From an uncultured Acetatifactor sp. (lineage in GTDB: Bacteria > Bacillota > Clostridia > Lachnospirales > Lachnospiraceae), in NCBI GenBank assembly GCA_910586775.1, contig CAJUJN010000013.1:1-64000 (forward strand): a stretch of DNA of 64,000 nt, given 5' to 3'. A model generated the notes under the pieces. The model did not search any database. It worked only from the letters and a program-made list of their open reading frames with translations, and was not told where the DNA came from. The first letter of the stretch is position 1. The number at the start of each line of letters is the position of its first letter. Below are positions 36,864 through 46,688 of this stretch, piece after piece. Position numbers and translations under genes: made by a program.

Positions 36864-36899
36864 TGCCTTGCGACACTTCCTCAGAAATGTCGCAAGGCA
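36864..36899 (-). terminator. Terminator of the GH130 operon
   Basis: TGCCTTGCGACA (36864-36875) and TGTCGCAAGGCA (36888-36899) form a perfect 12-bp stem with a 12-nt loop. It starts 10 bp after the GH130 stop and can also act on the plus strand (TTCTTTATTT follows). Confidence 0.8.
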
Positions 36900-36908
36900 C
36901 TTCTTTAT

Positions 36909-37907
36909 TTAGCAGACGGGCATGGGATACTTTTTCATCCAATCCATCAGATTGTCCACTGTAGTAAATGCAAGCCCTGTCACAGTGTCCGCGCAGCCAT
37001 AGTAAACTGCGATTCTTCCGGTCTCCGCATCTGTCAAAGCGGCGCAGGGGAATACTACATTGGGCACATCCCCGTTCTGCTCATACAGCTCTTCCGGAGC
37101 CAGCAGATAATATCTGGAACGCATCTTCACCTTCCAGGGCTCATCCAGATCCAGAAGAGCGCATCCCATACGATAGACATAACCGCTGCAGGTCCGCAGT
37201 ACTCCATGATAAATCAGAAGCCATCCCTCATCCGTCTCAATCGGGCAGGGGCCGGGACCGATCTTCATAGACTGCCATGCCGACAAGTCACCCGGCACAA
37301 TACCCATGACGAATCTGTGATGTCCCCAGAATTCCAGATCCGGGCTCTGGCTCAGGAAAATATCTCCGAAAGGAGTATGTCCCGTATCACTGGGCCTTGA
37401 CAGCATCATATAGCGGCCGTTAATCTTCCTGGGGAACAATACTCCGTTCCGGTTGTAAGGAAGGAAAGCATTCTCCATCTGATGGAAAGTTTTAAAATCG
37501 TAAGTGTAAGCCACACCAATGGTAGGGCCATGATAACCGTTACACCAGGTTACATAATACTTGTCCTCAATCTTGACTACACGGGGATCGTAACGATATT
37601 CCCTCTTTGTAATCTCCGGATCCTCGCCCTCAAACGTAATAGGCTCCTGGCTGATATCCCAGTGAATCGCATCCTTACTGAATCCCACGAAGATATCCAT
37701 GCTTATGGACAGACTGTCACAGCGGAACACTCCCGCATAGCCGTCCCCGAAAGGCACCACGGCACTGTTAAAAATGCTGTTGGCAATCGCCATATCATGT
37801 CTCCCGATCACGGGATTGTTCGAATAACGCCAGATGGGCTTGTCACAGCCTTCCGGCCTGTCCTGCCAGGGCATGCCCGGCAATGCATTACCAATTATCC
37901 TGCTCAT
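36909..37907 (-). CDS. GH130 family beta-mannoside phosphorylase
   Basis: 332 residues. ATG 37907 has AGGAGG 8 nt upstream; the preceding GTG is less well placed. Five-bladed propeller fold of GH130; the catalytic-site strand is YRYDPRVVKIEDKYYVTW (Asp of DPR), with YHGPTIGVAY and IGPGPCPIETDEGW further on. Family members phosphorolyse beta-mannosides (Man-Glc, mannooligosaccharides, Man-GlcNAc) to mannose-1-phosphate. In this amino-sugar-rich window, Man-beta-1,4-GlcNAc from N-glycan cores is an attractive substrate, but that is inference. It is cytoplasmic and is the last gene of the large transporter run. Confidence 0.88.
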   Translation of the reverse strand: MSRIIGNALPGMPWQDRPEGCDKPIWRYSNNPVIGRHDMAIANSIFNSAVVPFGDGYAGVFRCDSLSISMDIFVGFSKDAIHWDISQEPITFEGEDPEITKREYRYDPRVVKIEDKYYVTWCNGYHGPTIGVAYTYDFKTFHQMENAFLPYNRNGVLFPRKINGRYMMLSRPSDTGHTPFGDIFLSQSPDLEFWGHHRFVMGIVPGDLSAWQSMKIGPGPCPIETDEGWLLIYHGVLRTCSGYVYRMGCALLDLDEPWKVKMRSRYYLLAPEELYEQNGDVPNVVFPCAALTDAETGRIAVYYGCADTVTGLAFTTVDNLMDWMKKYPMPVC

Positions 37908-37920
37908 CACAAAATCCTCC

Positions 37921-37950
37921 TGTTAAATCGCCGTGCGGCGGCTCTAAAAA
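37921..37950. repeat. Single copy of the GCGAC-type hairpin repeat
   Basis: The block CGCCGTGCGGCGGCTCTAAA followed by AAGTAC is related to the units at 13970-14040. It can fold as CGCCG-TG-CGGCG. It lies immediately upstream of the GH130 ribosome-binding site. Confidence 0.65.
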
Positions 37951-38116
37951 GTACTTCCTTTGCAACTATACCATCCAACAATAAATATTTCAAGTAAATT
38001 AGGGAAAAAGCGGCGCCGGGGTGCCGACACCGCTCCATTTCTTTTGTATTACGTTGTATATCTTTACAACTATCCGGCAAACCGAACAGCCATCGGATAA
38101 TACCAAAACCTGTACA

Positions 38117-39187
38117 TCAATCTCCACCAAGTCCGCTTCGTGCTGCGCCCTGTACGAAACGCTTCTGTACGAAAGCATACATAATCAGCAAAGGAACCAC
38201 CACCAAAAGGGCGCATGCAGAAATTATGGCTGTCTGGACAAAAGGATCCGATGCATTGACCATCGTAATCCACTCGGAGTTCGACTTAGCTGCAGAATCT
38301 ATACCCCAACGGACATTTCCCTGCAACTGTGAATACTGATAGGCCAAAAAATGTGTATTACGATTCAGCAGGCCTGTATAATAAGTATCCGTATAATTCC
38401 AAAGGAAGCTCAGAACGGATACAGTAAGGATGGAGCCTGACATACTGGGAACCACAATACTGAAGAACGTTCTCAAAAATCCTGCACCGTCCACATGAGC
38501 AGCCTCTTCTACCGAGATAGGAAGACCCCTGACTGCCTGACGCATAAAATAAATATACAAGCCGCTCTTCACGCCCATCCCTGTACCTGCAAGAATGAAC
38601 TGAGAAACAGGTTTGTCGATCAGGTTCAGCCCGCTACCGGTTCCATTGATCAATCCTATCAAACCAAAGATATCAAAATTCCGGAATGCCGCATACTGAG
38701 CCAACATAATGGCATCACTTGGCACTACGATGGTCAACACTACACAGAAGAACAGAATGCCGCTTCCCTTAAATTTCAGCCTGGCAAAGGAATAAGCCGC
38801 CAATCCCGTAGAAAGCACCTGTAGTATGGTTAACACCAACGTGACGCCTAATGAATAAAACAGGCTGGGCCAATAATCCATCAGACTCTTTGATCTGGCC
38901 ATATTTATAAAAAGAGAAGAAACCTGCTGTGGAATCCAGGTAGTGGATTTGTCTCCCAATGCAGCCGGAGCCGTAAAAGCATCCCTGACCAGGTTCCACA
39001 AAGGGGTAATAACCACAAAACTCAAACAGATCAATATTCCATAACGGAAAATCATTGCAATGATATGCTTCACCTGTTTTTGTATAGCGTACTTCGTCAG
39101 GCGTCCCATGCGCAAATCTACCCAGAAACTGATGCCTGCCATTTCCTGTGCCTTCTGCATTCTCTCTTTTCTGCTCAATTTAGTCAT
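38117..39187 (-). CDS. Carbohydrate ABC permease (second pair, MalG type)
   Basis: 356 residues. ATG 39187 overlaps the upstream permease stop by 8 bp and has GGGGGTG upstream. It has a hydrophilic N-terminus of about 45 residues and six membrane helices; EAA loop EEAAHVDGAGFLRTFF. It forms the channel with the product of 39180-40127. The next gene on this strand (GH130) starts 210 bp downstream. Confidence 0.88.
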   Translation of the reverse strand: MTKLSRKERMQKAQEMAGISFWVDLRMGRLTKYAIQKQVKHIIAMIFRYGILICLSFVVITPLWNLVRDAFTAPAALGDKSTTWIPQQVSSLFINMARSKSLMDYWPSLFYSLGVTLVLTILQVLSTGLAAYSFARLKFKGSGILFFCVVLTIVVPSDAIMLAQYAAFRNFDIFGLIGLINGTGSGLNLIDKPVSQFILAGTGMGVKSGLYIYFMRQAVRGLPISVEEAAHVDGAGFLRTFFSIVVPSMSGSILTVSVLSFLWNYTDTYYTGLLNRNTHFLAYQYSQLQGNVRWGIDSAAKSNSEWITMVNASDPFVQTAIISACALLVVVPLLIMYAFVQKRFVQGAARSGLGGD

Positions 39188-40127
39188 AGTAGAACACCCC
39201 CTTTGATACAATGCCACAGATTACTCCAATCGAAACCAACGCTACCACAAAGTAAATAAGACTCATCGCAGCGCCATATCCGAAATATTCGGCAGCTCCG
39301 TTAAAAGTAATTGACCTGATATAACTGGCAAGCTCTATCGTTGTATCTCCATATGGCACCTGCGCATGGGCAAAGGATTCTGAAATACTGTACACAAGGC
39401 ATACCAGGATAGTCGGAGACACCATGGGCAATGTTATCTTGCAGAATGTCTCAAACTGGGTACAACCCTCCATCTTAGCCACCTCATACAGAGTAGGAGA
39501 GATGGCCTGCAGGCCTGACAGGAAAAGCAGCACTTGTACACCACAGGTAGTTACCACGGTAAATATATCATTTACATAGGTGACCAACAGGCTTGTAAGC
39601 TCCTCCGGAATACCGGAATTGATAACCAGCTGCTCCAACCACTTCATGTCCATGACGGCTTCGGAAGCTGCCGTGGTGAGCGAAGCCTCCCTCAGCTTAA
39701 AGGTAGCCACGCCTGTAGCCAGAATAATAGGGATTACAAAAACTGCACGGAAAAATCCTCTTCCTCTGTACTCTCCGTTCAGCAGCATGGCAATAAACAA
39801 AGCCAGAAAAATCTGGAACGGAACTTCTTTAATCATATTCGTAAATGCAGTGGACAACATCCTGTTAAAATCCGCATTCACGCCCAGTACCCATTTGATA
39901 TTTTCAATTCCGATAAAAGTACCCTCAAACTTGCCGTTTACCATCTGCATGCTGCACAATGCGTACCATATTGTATTAACCAATGGCCTGAGAAAGAAGA
40001 AAATCAGGCCAATGAGCCAGGGGAGCAGAAAGATAACTCCCCACAGCGCCGTCTTTTTGGAGAAGTCCATTCTCTTATACCATGATAGACCCGGCTTAGG
40101 CGCTGCCGTTGTTTTGTCTTTTTTCAT
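39180..40127 (-). CDS. Carbohydrate ABC permease (second pair, MalF type)
   Basis: 315 residues, ATG 40127 with AAAGGAGG upstream. Six membrane helices and a large loop after helix 1. Its EAA loop (EVAKMEGCTQFETF) is less canonical than the other permeases of the run, with Gly-Cys replacing Gly-Ala. It starts 13 bp after the DUF5696 stop. Confidence 0.88.
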   Translation of the reverse strand: MKKDKTTAAPKPGLSWYKRMDFSKKTALWGVIFLLPWLIGLIFFFLRPLVNTIWYALCSMQMVNGKFEGTFIGIENIKWVLGVNADFNRMLSTAFTNMIKEVPFQIFLALFIAMLLNGEYRGRGFFRAVFVIPIILATGVATFKLREASLTTAASEAVMDMKWLEQLVINSGIPEELTSLLVTYVNDIFTVVTTCGVQVLLFLSGLQAISPTLYEVAKMEGCTQFETFCKITLPMVSPTILVCLVYSISESFAHAQVPYGDTTIELASYIRSITFNGAAEYFGYGAAMSLIYFVVALVSIGVICGIVSKGVFYYD

Positions 40128-40140
40128 CTTAACTCCTCCT

Positions 40141-42696
40141 TTACTTTATTACATAACTGAAAGCCGGCACTGTCACTCCATCTATCACCTCTTCCAGGTC
40201 ACTGTAGTTAAAGTATACTTTGACCCCATTGGAATAAGTCACAATACGAAGCTTGTCATTTCGCTCATACAATTCATGACCAGTGATCATGGCACCCTTT
40301 ACCGCATTATAGAACTGCCTGTATTCTTCATAGTACGCGCCGATTTTATCTTTCCAGTAGCTGTAATCCACTGCGAAATAACTCTCCTGCTCGGTACCTG
40401 ACAACAGATAACTGTCCTCATACATAAAGGTAAACTTGGGTACGCCATTGCTCTCAAGGATACGCATGAAATTCACATATACATCTGTACTCTCTTTGTT
40501 GAGAGACTCGGAGGAATACATCTTATAGCCGTCCAGTACCATCCCCGTAAAGGGTATGGAAGCATCCAGCACACGCATGCCGCTGTCCGTGGTCGGAATA
40601 TCCGTGAGGTATGTACAATACGCATATGCATCACTGACCGGATTGCTCAGCATCAGCTGCATCCCATCCGACAGTCCTGCCACTGCAGTCTTCATCAGCT
40701 CGCTGCCTGTGGAAGCAGATACCTGGGTATCCCTGTAGTTAGTCGCTATAAAGGTATACAAATCCTCGGAAGCCATGGTGTCCAGGCCTATCTTGCTGGA
40801 ATAAGACTTTTTCACCTTGTTCAGATATTTCTCCAAATAAAGGGGATTCACCAGGTATAGAGGATAATCCTCGTCCTCCAGGTCATTTGCCTGTTTGAGT
40901 ACTTTGTCAAAAGTATAAATCCTTCCACGCTCGTTGATAACCGTCCATGCAGACATTTCATTGCTGAGATTCGTCTTGGTATTCACTGTCTGCAGCTGCA
41001 GATTAGGGAATATCTGCGCTCCTATGGAATCCGCGTATGACTTCAGGCTCTTGAAACCGGACTTTCCGCCCATTCCCGATACATACTTGATCCCTGATGC
41101 AAGAGAGCGCTGGTTCATGCCTCCGTTCACCATGCCGCTGTAAATAAGCTTAATATTTCCGATTCCATCATTGCTCAGATCCTGCAGAATTTCTTCTGCC
41201 TGTTTAAAGGTGGTCAGTACCTGCGTCCCTTCATAAGGGATACCCAGCATGTACTTGGTCTTGTCCGTACTGCCCATCAACTCTACATAGAAAGGTGCCG
41301 TGTCCTCTGCAGTCTCCTTCGTCAGCATACCCTGTTCTTCAAGATACCCGGCATAGCAGTTGGCCATGTCCAGATACTCGGCGTCTTTTCCCAACCAGAA
41401 ATAACGAATGGTAATCGGATCGTCATAAATATCGCTGGACACCTTATACATCGTAAACTCTCCGTTTTGGTTCTTTGCACCGGATGAAATAACATGCTGT
41501 GTCTGGATATCAAAGGACAATCTCATCTTCGCAAAAGGCTCGGAGTTGTCTGTACCGCTTACATAAGCATCCAGACTGGCTACCTCTGCGCCTTCCTCAA
41601 TGACGCCAAAGATAGTGGTGGAAGAGTTCTTCATACCGAACACAGGAAGCATCAGCCTGTTATCCACACTGTTATAGCTGTTGGCATTCACCAGCTGGTC
41701 TCCGTCATAAAAAGTGCCGGCATAATGATACTCTTTTGTCTTGGTACTATCCAGATAAATCAGCGCGCCGCTGTTATCCGGAAGGAACATATACCCTTCC
41801 TCGGCTTCCTGATTAGGATCGGAAGTCAGGAAATAAGGCAGCAATACCAATTGATTAATAGGATTATCCTTACCGGTTTCCAACAGGGAAGTATCTACGC
41901 TTACCACCAGTTCTTCACCGTCCAGTATATAATCCACAGGAATCCTGATCCGCAGATTATTTGGATAGTCGTCTGCAGACGCCTCATTGGCTTCCAGGTC
42001 AGCAATCAGCTCTTCATCGCTGTAATTTCCTTTTTCATAGAAAAATCCATACAGCTGATTCATAGCCATGCTGCCCAGCACCTGGTCAAATCCACGTACC
42101 CAATTCCCGTTGCTCAGCTGGGTATAGAAACTGCTCTCCAAAGTACGGATTTCTGAATCACTCAAGTACTGAAGCACCAGATCCTGCATCCTGTCTCCGG
42201 AGATCATCTTCGGGAAATTCAAATGAGTAATATCATCATTTCCCAATGTATACAGTATACGTACTCCATTATCTATCTTCTGGTAGGACAGCTGATCCCG
42301 GCTGGAGCACATCGAATAAGAGTCATAGGTACTGATGGAATTATAAGTGGCATTCGCTGTCTTTCTCCCGGAGAAATACCTTATCAGCAAATCGGACCGC
42401 TCCGCAGCCGACAGGCTCCTGTCTCCCTCGTCATGACTCATATTACTGTCCTGATAGGCGCCTGTGGAAGTATCCATCCACCGCACTGTTCCTGTGGAAG
42501 GGTTCAGCAGAAGCTCCATATTTCCGCTTTTGGCAATTTCCACGAAATCGCTCCCGCTGAAAGAGTCGAACTGCTGTTCATCCCAGTAACTTCCCTCGTC
42601 CTGAACCACAGGTTCCTCATCAGCTCCGCAGCCTCCCAGGAAAGCAAGGCAAAGGCTGACCAGTACGGCATGGGTAAAGATTCTGTTCTTTTTCAT
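40141..42696 (-). CDS. DUF5696 lipoprotein
   Basis: 851 residues, ATG 42696 after GGAGGGAGG. The lipoprotein signal ends FLGGCG (Cys at about 23), so the protein is anchored outside the membrane. Residues 60-430 are beta-rich; 460-800 look like a TIM barrel (IKLIYSGMVNGGMNQRS, IFPNLQLQTV, IGLDTMASEDLY). DUF5696 has no assigned activity that I know of. The barrel and the operon suggest a surface glycoside hydrolase or glycan-binding protein preparing substrate for the importer. It is placed between the YIP1 protein and permease pair 2. Confidence 0.82.
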   Translation of the reverse strand: MKKNRIFTHAVLVSLCLAFLGGCGADEEPVVQDEGSYWDEQQFDSFSGSDFVEIAKSGNMELLLNPSTGTVRWMDTSTGAYQDSNMSHDEGDRSLSAAERSDLLIRYFSGRKTANATYNSISTYDSYSMCSSRDQLSYQKIDNGVRILYTLGNDDITHLNFPKMISGDRMQDLVLQYLSDSEIRTLESSFYTQLSNGNWVRGFDQVLGSMAMNQLYGFFYEKGNYSDEELIADLEANEASADDYPNNLRIRIPVDYILDGEELVVSVDTSLLETGKDNPINQLVLLPYFLTSDPNQEAEEGYMFLPDNSGALIYLDSTKTKEYHYAGTFYDGDQLVNANSYNSVDNRLMLPVFGMKNSSTTIFGVIEEGAEVASLDAYVSGTDNSEPFAKMRLSFDIQTQHVISSGAKNQNGEFTMYKVSSDIYDDPITIRYFWLGKDAEYLDMANCYAGYLEEQGMLTKETAEDTAPFYVELMGSTDKTKYMLGIPYEGTQVLTTFKQAEEILQDLSNDGIGNIKLIYSGMVNGGMNQRSLASGIKYVSGMGGKSGFKSLKSYADSIGAQIFPNLQLQTVNTKTNLSNEMSAWTVINERGRIYTFDKVLKQANDLEDEDYPLYLVNPLYLEKYLNKVKKSYSSKIGLDTMASEDLYTFIATNYRDTQVSASTGSELMKTAVAGLSDGMQLMLSNPVSDAYAYCTYLTDIPTTDSGMRVLDASIPFTGMVLDGYKMYSSESLNKESTDVYVNFMRILESNGVPKFTFMYEDSYLLSGTEQESYFAVDYSYWKDKIGAYYEEYRQFYNAVKGAMITGHELYERNDKLRIVTYSNGVKVYFNYSDLEEVIDGVTVPAFSYVIK

Positions 42697-42712
42697 TCTC
42701 TTCGCCTCCCTC

Positions 42713-44791
42713 CTATAACACTAAGAATATCTCTCTGAATATCTGCATCCAGTCATTGACAAATTGTGCAAACAATGTCGCAAACAGCATCAACACAAAG
42801 CAGATAATCAGCATCGCCACCACTGAAAGAAGCAGCGTAGCCACGTTCTTAGTAAAGGTATACTGGTTCACCATGATAGTTCCTATGAACATATAGAAGA
42901 AAAATAATACCATACCAAAGGTAAACAGTGCACTCACTAAAACCGCCTCATCCTCCGTCACGAAATTGGAGAGGATTGTTCCTGCCAGATACAGCCAGCA
43001 GGCAGGGTACAGGGAATATCCTACTACCTTGGTAATATGTACCACTTTTCCCTTACCTGACAGCAGTACGCCCACAGCCCAGTTTCCTACTATGAATGCT
43101 ACATAAGGAAGTATGGTGCTTCCTACGATCATGGGAACGTTTACATTGTCAATGTCTACAAAGCTTACCAAAAATCCGGTGTATCTGTACTTGATCAGGC
43201 TGATCCAACCGAACAGGAATATAACCACTACACTGAATATCAGTGATCCGTCGTCATAATACTTCACATCGTCAAAAGCCTTGAAAGGACTGGACAATAC
43301 ATAACCGGGCCATTTAAACAGGGTAAACTTCACTTTCTTCCATGTTCTGCGAAGCTTTGTATCTTTCGGCTCTTTGTACCAGAATTTCCTGTATACCTTC
43401 CAGGCAACCCACAGTACAATCAGAATAACAATCAAACCAATTATCTTGCCGAAATTCCGATTCATCCATTCCCCGGATACCTGCTCATAAGCATTGGAAT
43501 AGTAAGCTCTGTCACCGCCCTTATAGAAATTATCCTTTGCAGCTTCATACTCGCCTGTACGCATCTGGTACTTGCCCATGCCCAGGTTTGCATAATAAAA
43601 ATTGTTGTTAATGTCAAGTACCTGCTGCCAGTAGCCTGCTGCCGTCTCATAATCATATCGGGACTGTGCTTCCAATCCGGAGTTAATCAGAGCACCGTAG
43701 GTAGTCGGTGCAAATACCTCCAATGACTGATACACAGAATCCACCACCAGGATTTTATCTTCCATGAAACAGAATCCGGACGGAGAGCTCAGCATTCCCT
43801 CGGCATTGCCGGCGCCCGCAAATTCATACATCAGATAGCCGTCGGGACTGTATACGAATATTCTGGAACGAACCGTGTCCAGAACCGCAAACCTGCCGTC
43901 ATCCGCCACAGCAATGCCGCCCAGCATCGAAATAGAAGATTCGTTTTCATAATCCCCCATAGGCGGTACAATGAATTCCCCGGTAGTCAGAATATCCTCT
44001 CCGGAGGAATTCAGTTTTCTCACAGGATTCTCCACTGTCATATCCGATACGCTGGCAAAGATAAAGCCGTCTTTGTCTATCGCAAGGTCGCTGTAACTGG
44101 TAGGCAGCCACAATGCACTTCTTGCCCTCTGTTCATCCGTCTGAATGCTTCTCCAGAATAAATCCGCCACACTGTAAGTCACTTCCGTAGCGCCCACATA
44201 ACGGTTGAAATTTCCTTCCGGATCCAGCTCCGCCAGACCTTCATAGCAGTTCAGTACCAATACATAGATACGTCCTACACTGTCTACCACCAGCTTTTTG
44301 GGCTGGTATGCGGTGGTAAGGCCGATACAATGAGGATCTCCCAGAGTCCTTACATATTCGCCGTTCTCGTCGAACTCAACGATTTCTCCCTGATTCTGCT
44401 CACAGATATAGATATGCTCATCCTCTGTCACATAGATGCCTGTAGGAGCTTTAACGGCACTCTCTGTTCCATCGTCTTTTTTATATTCCCTGATATAACT
44501 GAAGTTCTCAAAATTTTTGTCAGCAATAACGATACAGCCATTCAGAATAATGTAGGCTTTGTCGTTCCGATAGAATACACCGGAAACCGTAGCAAAATTA
44601 TCGACTCCCATATCTGACGCATATATCGTCCGTTCCAACTCATATGCAGCAGGTGCGGCAACCACATTGCCCCAGATGTCATAGGAATAAGACTCCGCTG
44701 CATAGGACACCGTGCCAAATCCAAGGATGGCACATAGTACAAGAGCAAGTCCTGCAAGGTACCTACTCCAAATCTTTCTTGATTTCTGCAT
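42713..44791 (-). CDS. Secreted NHL-propeller / TPR / YIP1 membrane protein
   Basis: 692 residues, ATG 44791 with GAGGTGG upstream. Signal peptide about 1-31 (ends VSYA), NHL-type beta-propeller repeats about 50-375 (IYICEQNQGEIVEFDENGEY), TPR-like helices about 380-440 (YDYETAAGYWQQVLDINNNF), a membrane helix (about 452-470), and then a YIP1-type domain with several membrane helices (about 500-692). The propeller faces outside. YIP1 proteins in bacteria are poorly understood. The fusion inside an ABC operon suggests a scaffold or sensor attached to the transporter. Confidence 0.8.
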   Translation of the reverse strand: MQKSRKIWSRYLAGLALVLCAILGFGTVSYAAESYSYDIWGNVVAAPAAYELERTIYASDMGVDNFATVSGVFYRNDKAYIILNGCIVIADKNFENFSYIREYKKDDGTESAVKAPTGIYVTEDEHIYICEQNQGEIVEFDENGEYVRTLGDPHCIGLTTAYQPKKLVVDSVGRIYVLVLNCYEGLAELDPEGNFNRYVGATEVTYSVADLFWRSIQTDEQRARSALWLPTSYSDLAIDKDGFIFASVSDMTVENPVRKLNSSGEDILTTGEFIVPPMGDYENESSISMLGGIAVADDGRFAVLDTVRSRIFVYSPDGYLMYEFAGAGNAEGMLSSPSGFCFMEDKILVVDSVYQSLEVFAPTTYGALINSGLEAQSRYDYETAAGYWQQVLDINNNFYYANLGMGKYQMRTGEYEAAKDNFYKGGDRAYYSNAYEQVSGEWMNRNFGKIIGLIVILIVLWVAWKVYRKFWYKEPKDTKLRRTWKKVKFTLFKWPGYVLSSPFKAFDDVKYYDDGSLIFSVVVIFLFGWISLIKYRYTGFLVSFVDIDNVNVPMIVGSTILPYVAFIVGNWAVGVLLSGKGKVVHITKVVGYSLYPACWLYLAGTILSNFVTEDEAVLVSALFTFGMVLFFFYMFIGTIMVNQYTFTKNVATLLLSVVAMLIICFVLMLFATLFAQFVNDWMQIFREIFLVL

Positions 44792-44801
44792 ACGCCACCT
44801 C

Positions 44802-45731
44802 TTATTCTTTCATACCGGATGTTGCCATCGTAGATACCACGTTGTTCTGCATGATCAGAAACACAACCAACGGTACGGCAAACATGATTACTGAAGACGC
44901 GGACGAGATTCCCACAAAGGAAGCTCCTACGCCGGCCACTTTGCCGCTTGCCAGCTGACCCACCACATAAGCAAAACCCTTCTGTGCCTCCGCATAAATA
45001 AAGTTTGCGCCTGTATTGGTCCAGAAACTCTGGAATACCATGATAAACGCCGTCACCAATGCCGGCTTAACCACAGGCATAACAATAGTAAAATGAATCC
45101 GGGCATATCCGGCACCATCAATCTGAGCTGCCTCCATCAGACTGTCCGGAATCTGCTCCATGAAATTTTTCATCAGGTACAGGCCCAGCGTGGAAGCAAG
45201 GCCGGGTACAATGATAGCCCACTGGGTATCCAGCATTCCCAGTCCTGCAATCGTCAGGAAGTTGGGGATAGCAGTAACTGATGCGTTGAACATCAGGGAA
45301 TACACAATGATCTGATTAAAAAACTTCGACCCTGGAAACTTATATTTTGCCAGCGGATAAGCGCACAGGGAAGCCAGGACAATATGCCCTATGGAACCAA
45401 TTACCACCACGAAAAATGAATTGAACAGGGATCTCGTCACCGGTACCATTGTATTTGCCAATACATTGACAAAGTCACGATAATTATCCATGGTAGGGTT
45501 CTGCACCATTATCTTCGGCGGGAAAATGAACATTTCGTTCATAGGCTTTAAAGACTGGCTCACCATGTACAGCACCGGGAAAAAGAATGCAAACGCCATT
45601 ACCAAAAGGAACAATCCAAGTATAACATTTCCCCAGAAGCTTCTTTTGGATTTCTTGACAGAGGGCGCAAAATCCTTCATGGAATTTTTTTTCTTTAAAC
45701 GTCTATAATACAGTTTTTTCAATATTTCCAT
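44802..45731 (-). CDS. Carbohydrate ABC permease (first pair, MalG type)
   Basis: 309 residues from ATG 45731, with GGGAGG 10 nt upstream; a GTG at 45737 is an alternative. Basic N-terminus, six membrane helices, EAA loop EAAQIDGAGYARIHF. It pairs with the permease at 45753-46679. Confidence 0.88.
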   Translation of the reverse strand: MEILKKLYYRRLKKKNSMKDFAPSVKKSKRSFWGNVILGLFLLVMAFAFFFPVLYMVSQSLKPMNEMFIFPPKIMVQNPTMDNYRDFVNVLANTMVPVTRSLFNSFFVVVIGSIGHIVLASLCAYPLAKYKFPGSKFFNQIIVYSLMFNASVTAIPNFLTIAGLGMLDTQWAIIVPGLASTLGLYLMKNFMEQIPDSLMEAAQIDGAGYARIHFTIVMPVVKPALVTAFIMVFQSFWTNTGANFIYAEAQKGFAYVVGQLASGKVAGVGASFVGISSASSVIMFAVPLVVFLIMQNNVVSTMATSGMKE

Positions 45732-45752
45732 ATTCACCCTTCCTCCCTCTGA

Positions 45753-46679
45753 TCACGTTCCAACCTTACGCAACAGCTTCTGAATCAGGCCGTTACATAC
45801 AATCATAACCAGGAACAGGATTACGGCAATTGCCGAGGCATAGCCCATCTCCATACGTATGGAACCATAGTCGTTCAGATGATTGACAATAGTATGTGTA
45901 GCGTAATTAGGACTGGGGAAGCCTACCAGCGCATCACCAACCGCGCCTACAGACAATGAGCTGGTAATCGTCATAACCGCGCCGAAGAGAAGCTGAGGCT
46001 TCATATTAGGAAGCGTGATATACCACAGCTCCTGCCAGCGGTTACGGATGCCGTCTATGGCTCCCGCCTCGTATTGAGCCTCATCTACACCTTTAATACC
46101 GGCTACGAAGGAGAGGAATCCTACACCCATGCTCATCCACAAAGATGCCAAAACAACGACAATCATTACATATTTTGAATCCGATAACCATTTAATGGCC
46201 TCATTTACTCCCAGATTGCGCAGGAATGCATTCAGGTAGCCGTTACTGTCATTTGAGAAAATCAAAGTAAACACGGAGTAAACCGCAGTACCGGCCATGC
46301 TGGGCGCATAGAAAATTACAGTCAGGACTGTACCCACCTTATGGGGAAGTTCATTGATCATCCATGCCAACAGGTAAGACATGATATAACCTCCTGGTCC
46401 CACAATCACTGCAATAATGAAAGTATTCTTGATTGCGGTGATAAAAGTCTTATCCTCCAGGAACAGCTTCTGATAATTACGCAGCCCTACAAAATTCGCT
46501 TTCTCCAGAACGTTATAATCCGTGAAACTAAACCAGATAGCCTTCAAAACCGGATATACCACAAATACGAAAAACAGTAACATGAACGGCGCAATCATAA
46601 TATACAGAGGGACTGCACGCTTCATGTCTCTAAGGGTCAGTTCGGCCCTTCTCTTAAAAGATATCTTATTAGCAGCCAT
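45753..46679 (-). CDS. Carbohydrate ABC permease (first pair, MalF type)
   Basis: 308 residues, ATG 46679 with GGAGGG upstream. Six membrane helices; EAA loop EAGAIDGIRNRWQELWY, which departs from the usual DGAG to DGIR. It starts 9 bp after the stop of the fused binding protein, indicating co-translation. Confidence 0.88.
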   Translation of the reverse strand: MAANKISFKRRAELTLRDMKRAVPLYIMIAPFMLLFFVFVVYPVLKAIWFSFTDYNVLEKANFVGLRNYQKLFLEDKTFITAIKNTFIIAVIVGPGGYIMSYLLAWMINELPHKVGTVLTVIFYAPSMAGTAVYSVFTLIFSNDSNGYLNAFLRNLGVNEAIKWLSDSKYVMIVVVLASLWMSMGVGFLSFVAGIKGVDEAQYEAGAIDGIRNRWQELWYITLPNMKPQLLFGAVMTITSSLSVGAVGDALVGFPSPNYATHTIVNHLNDYGSIRMEMGYASAIAVILFLVMIVCNGLIQKLLRKVGT

Positions 46680-46688
46680 CTTTCCCTC

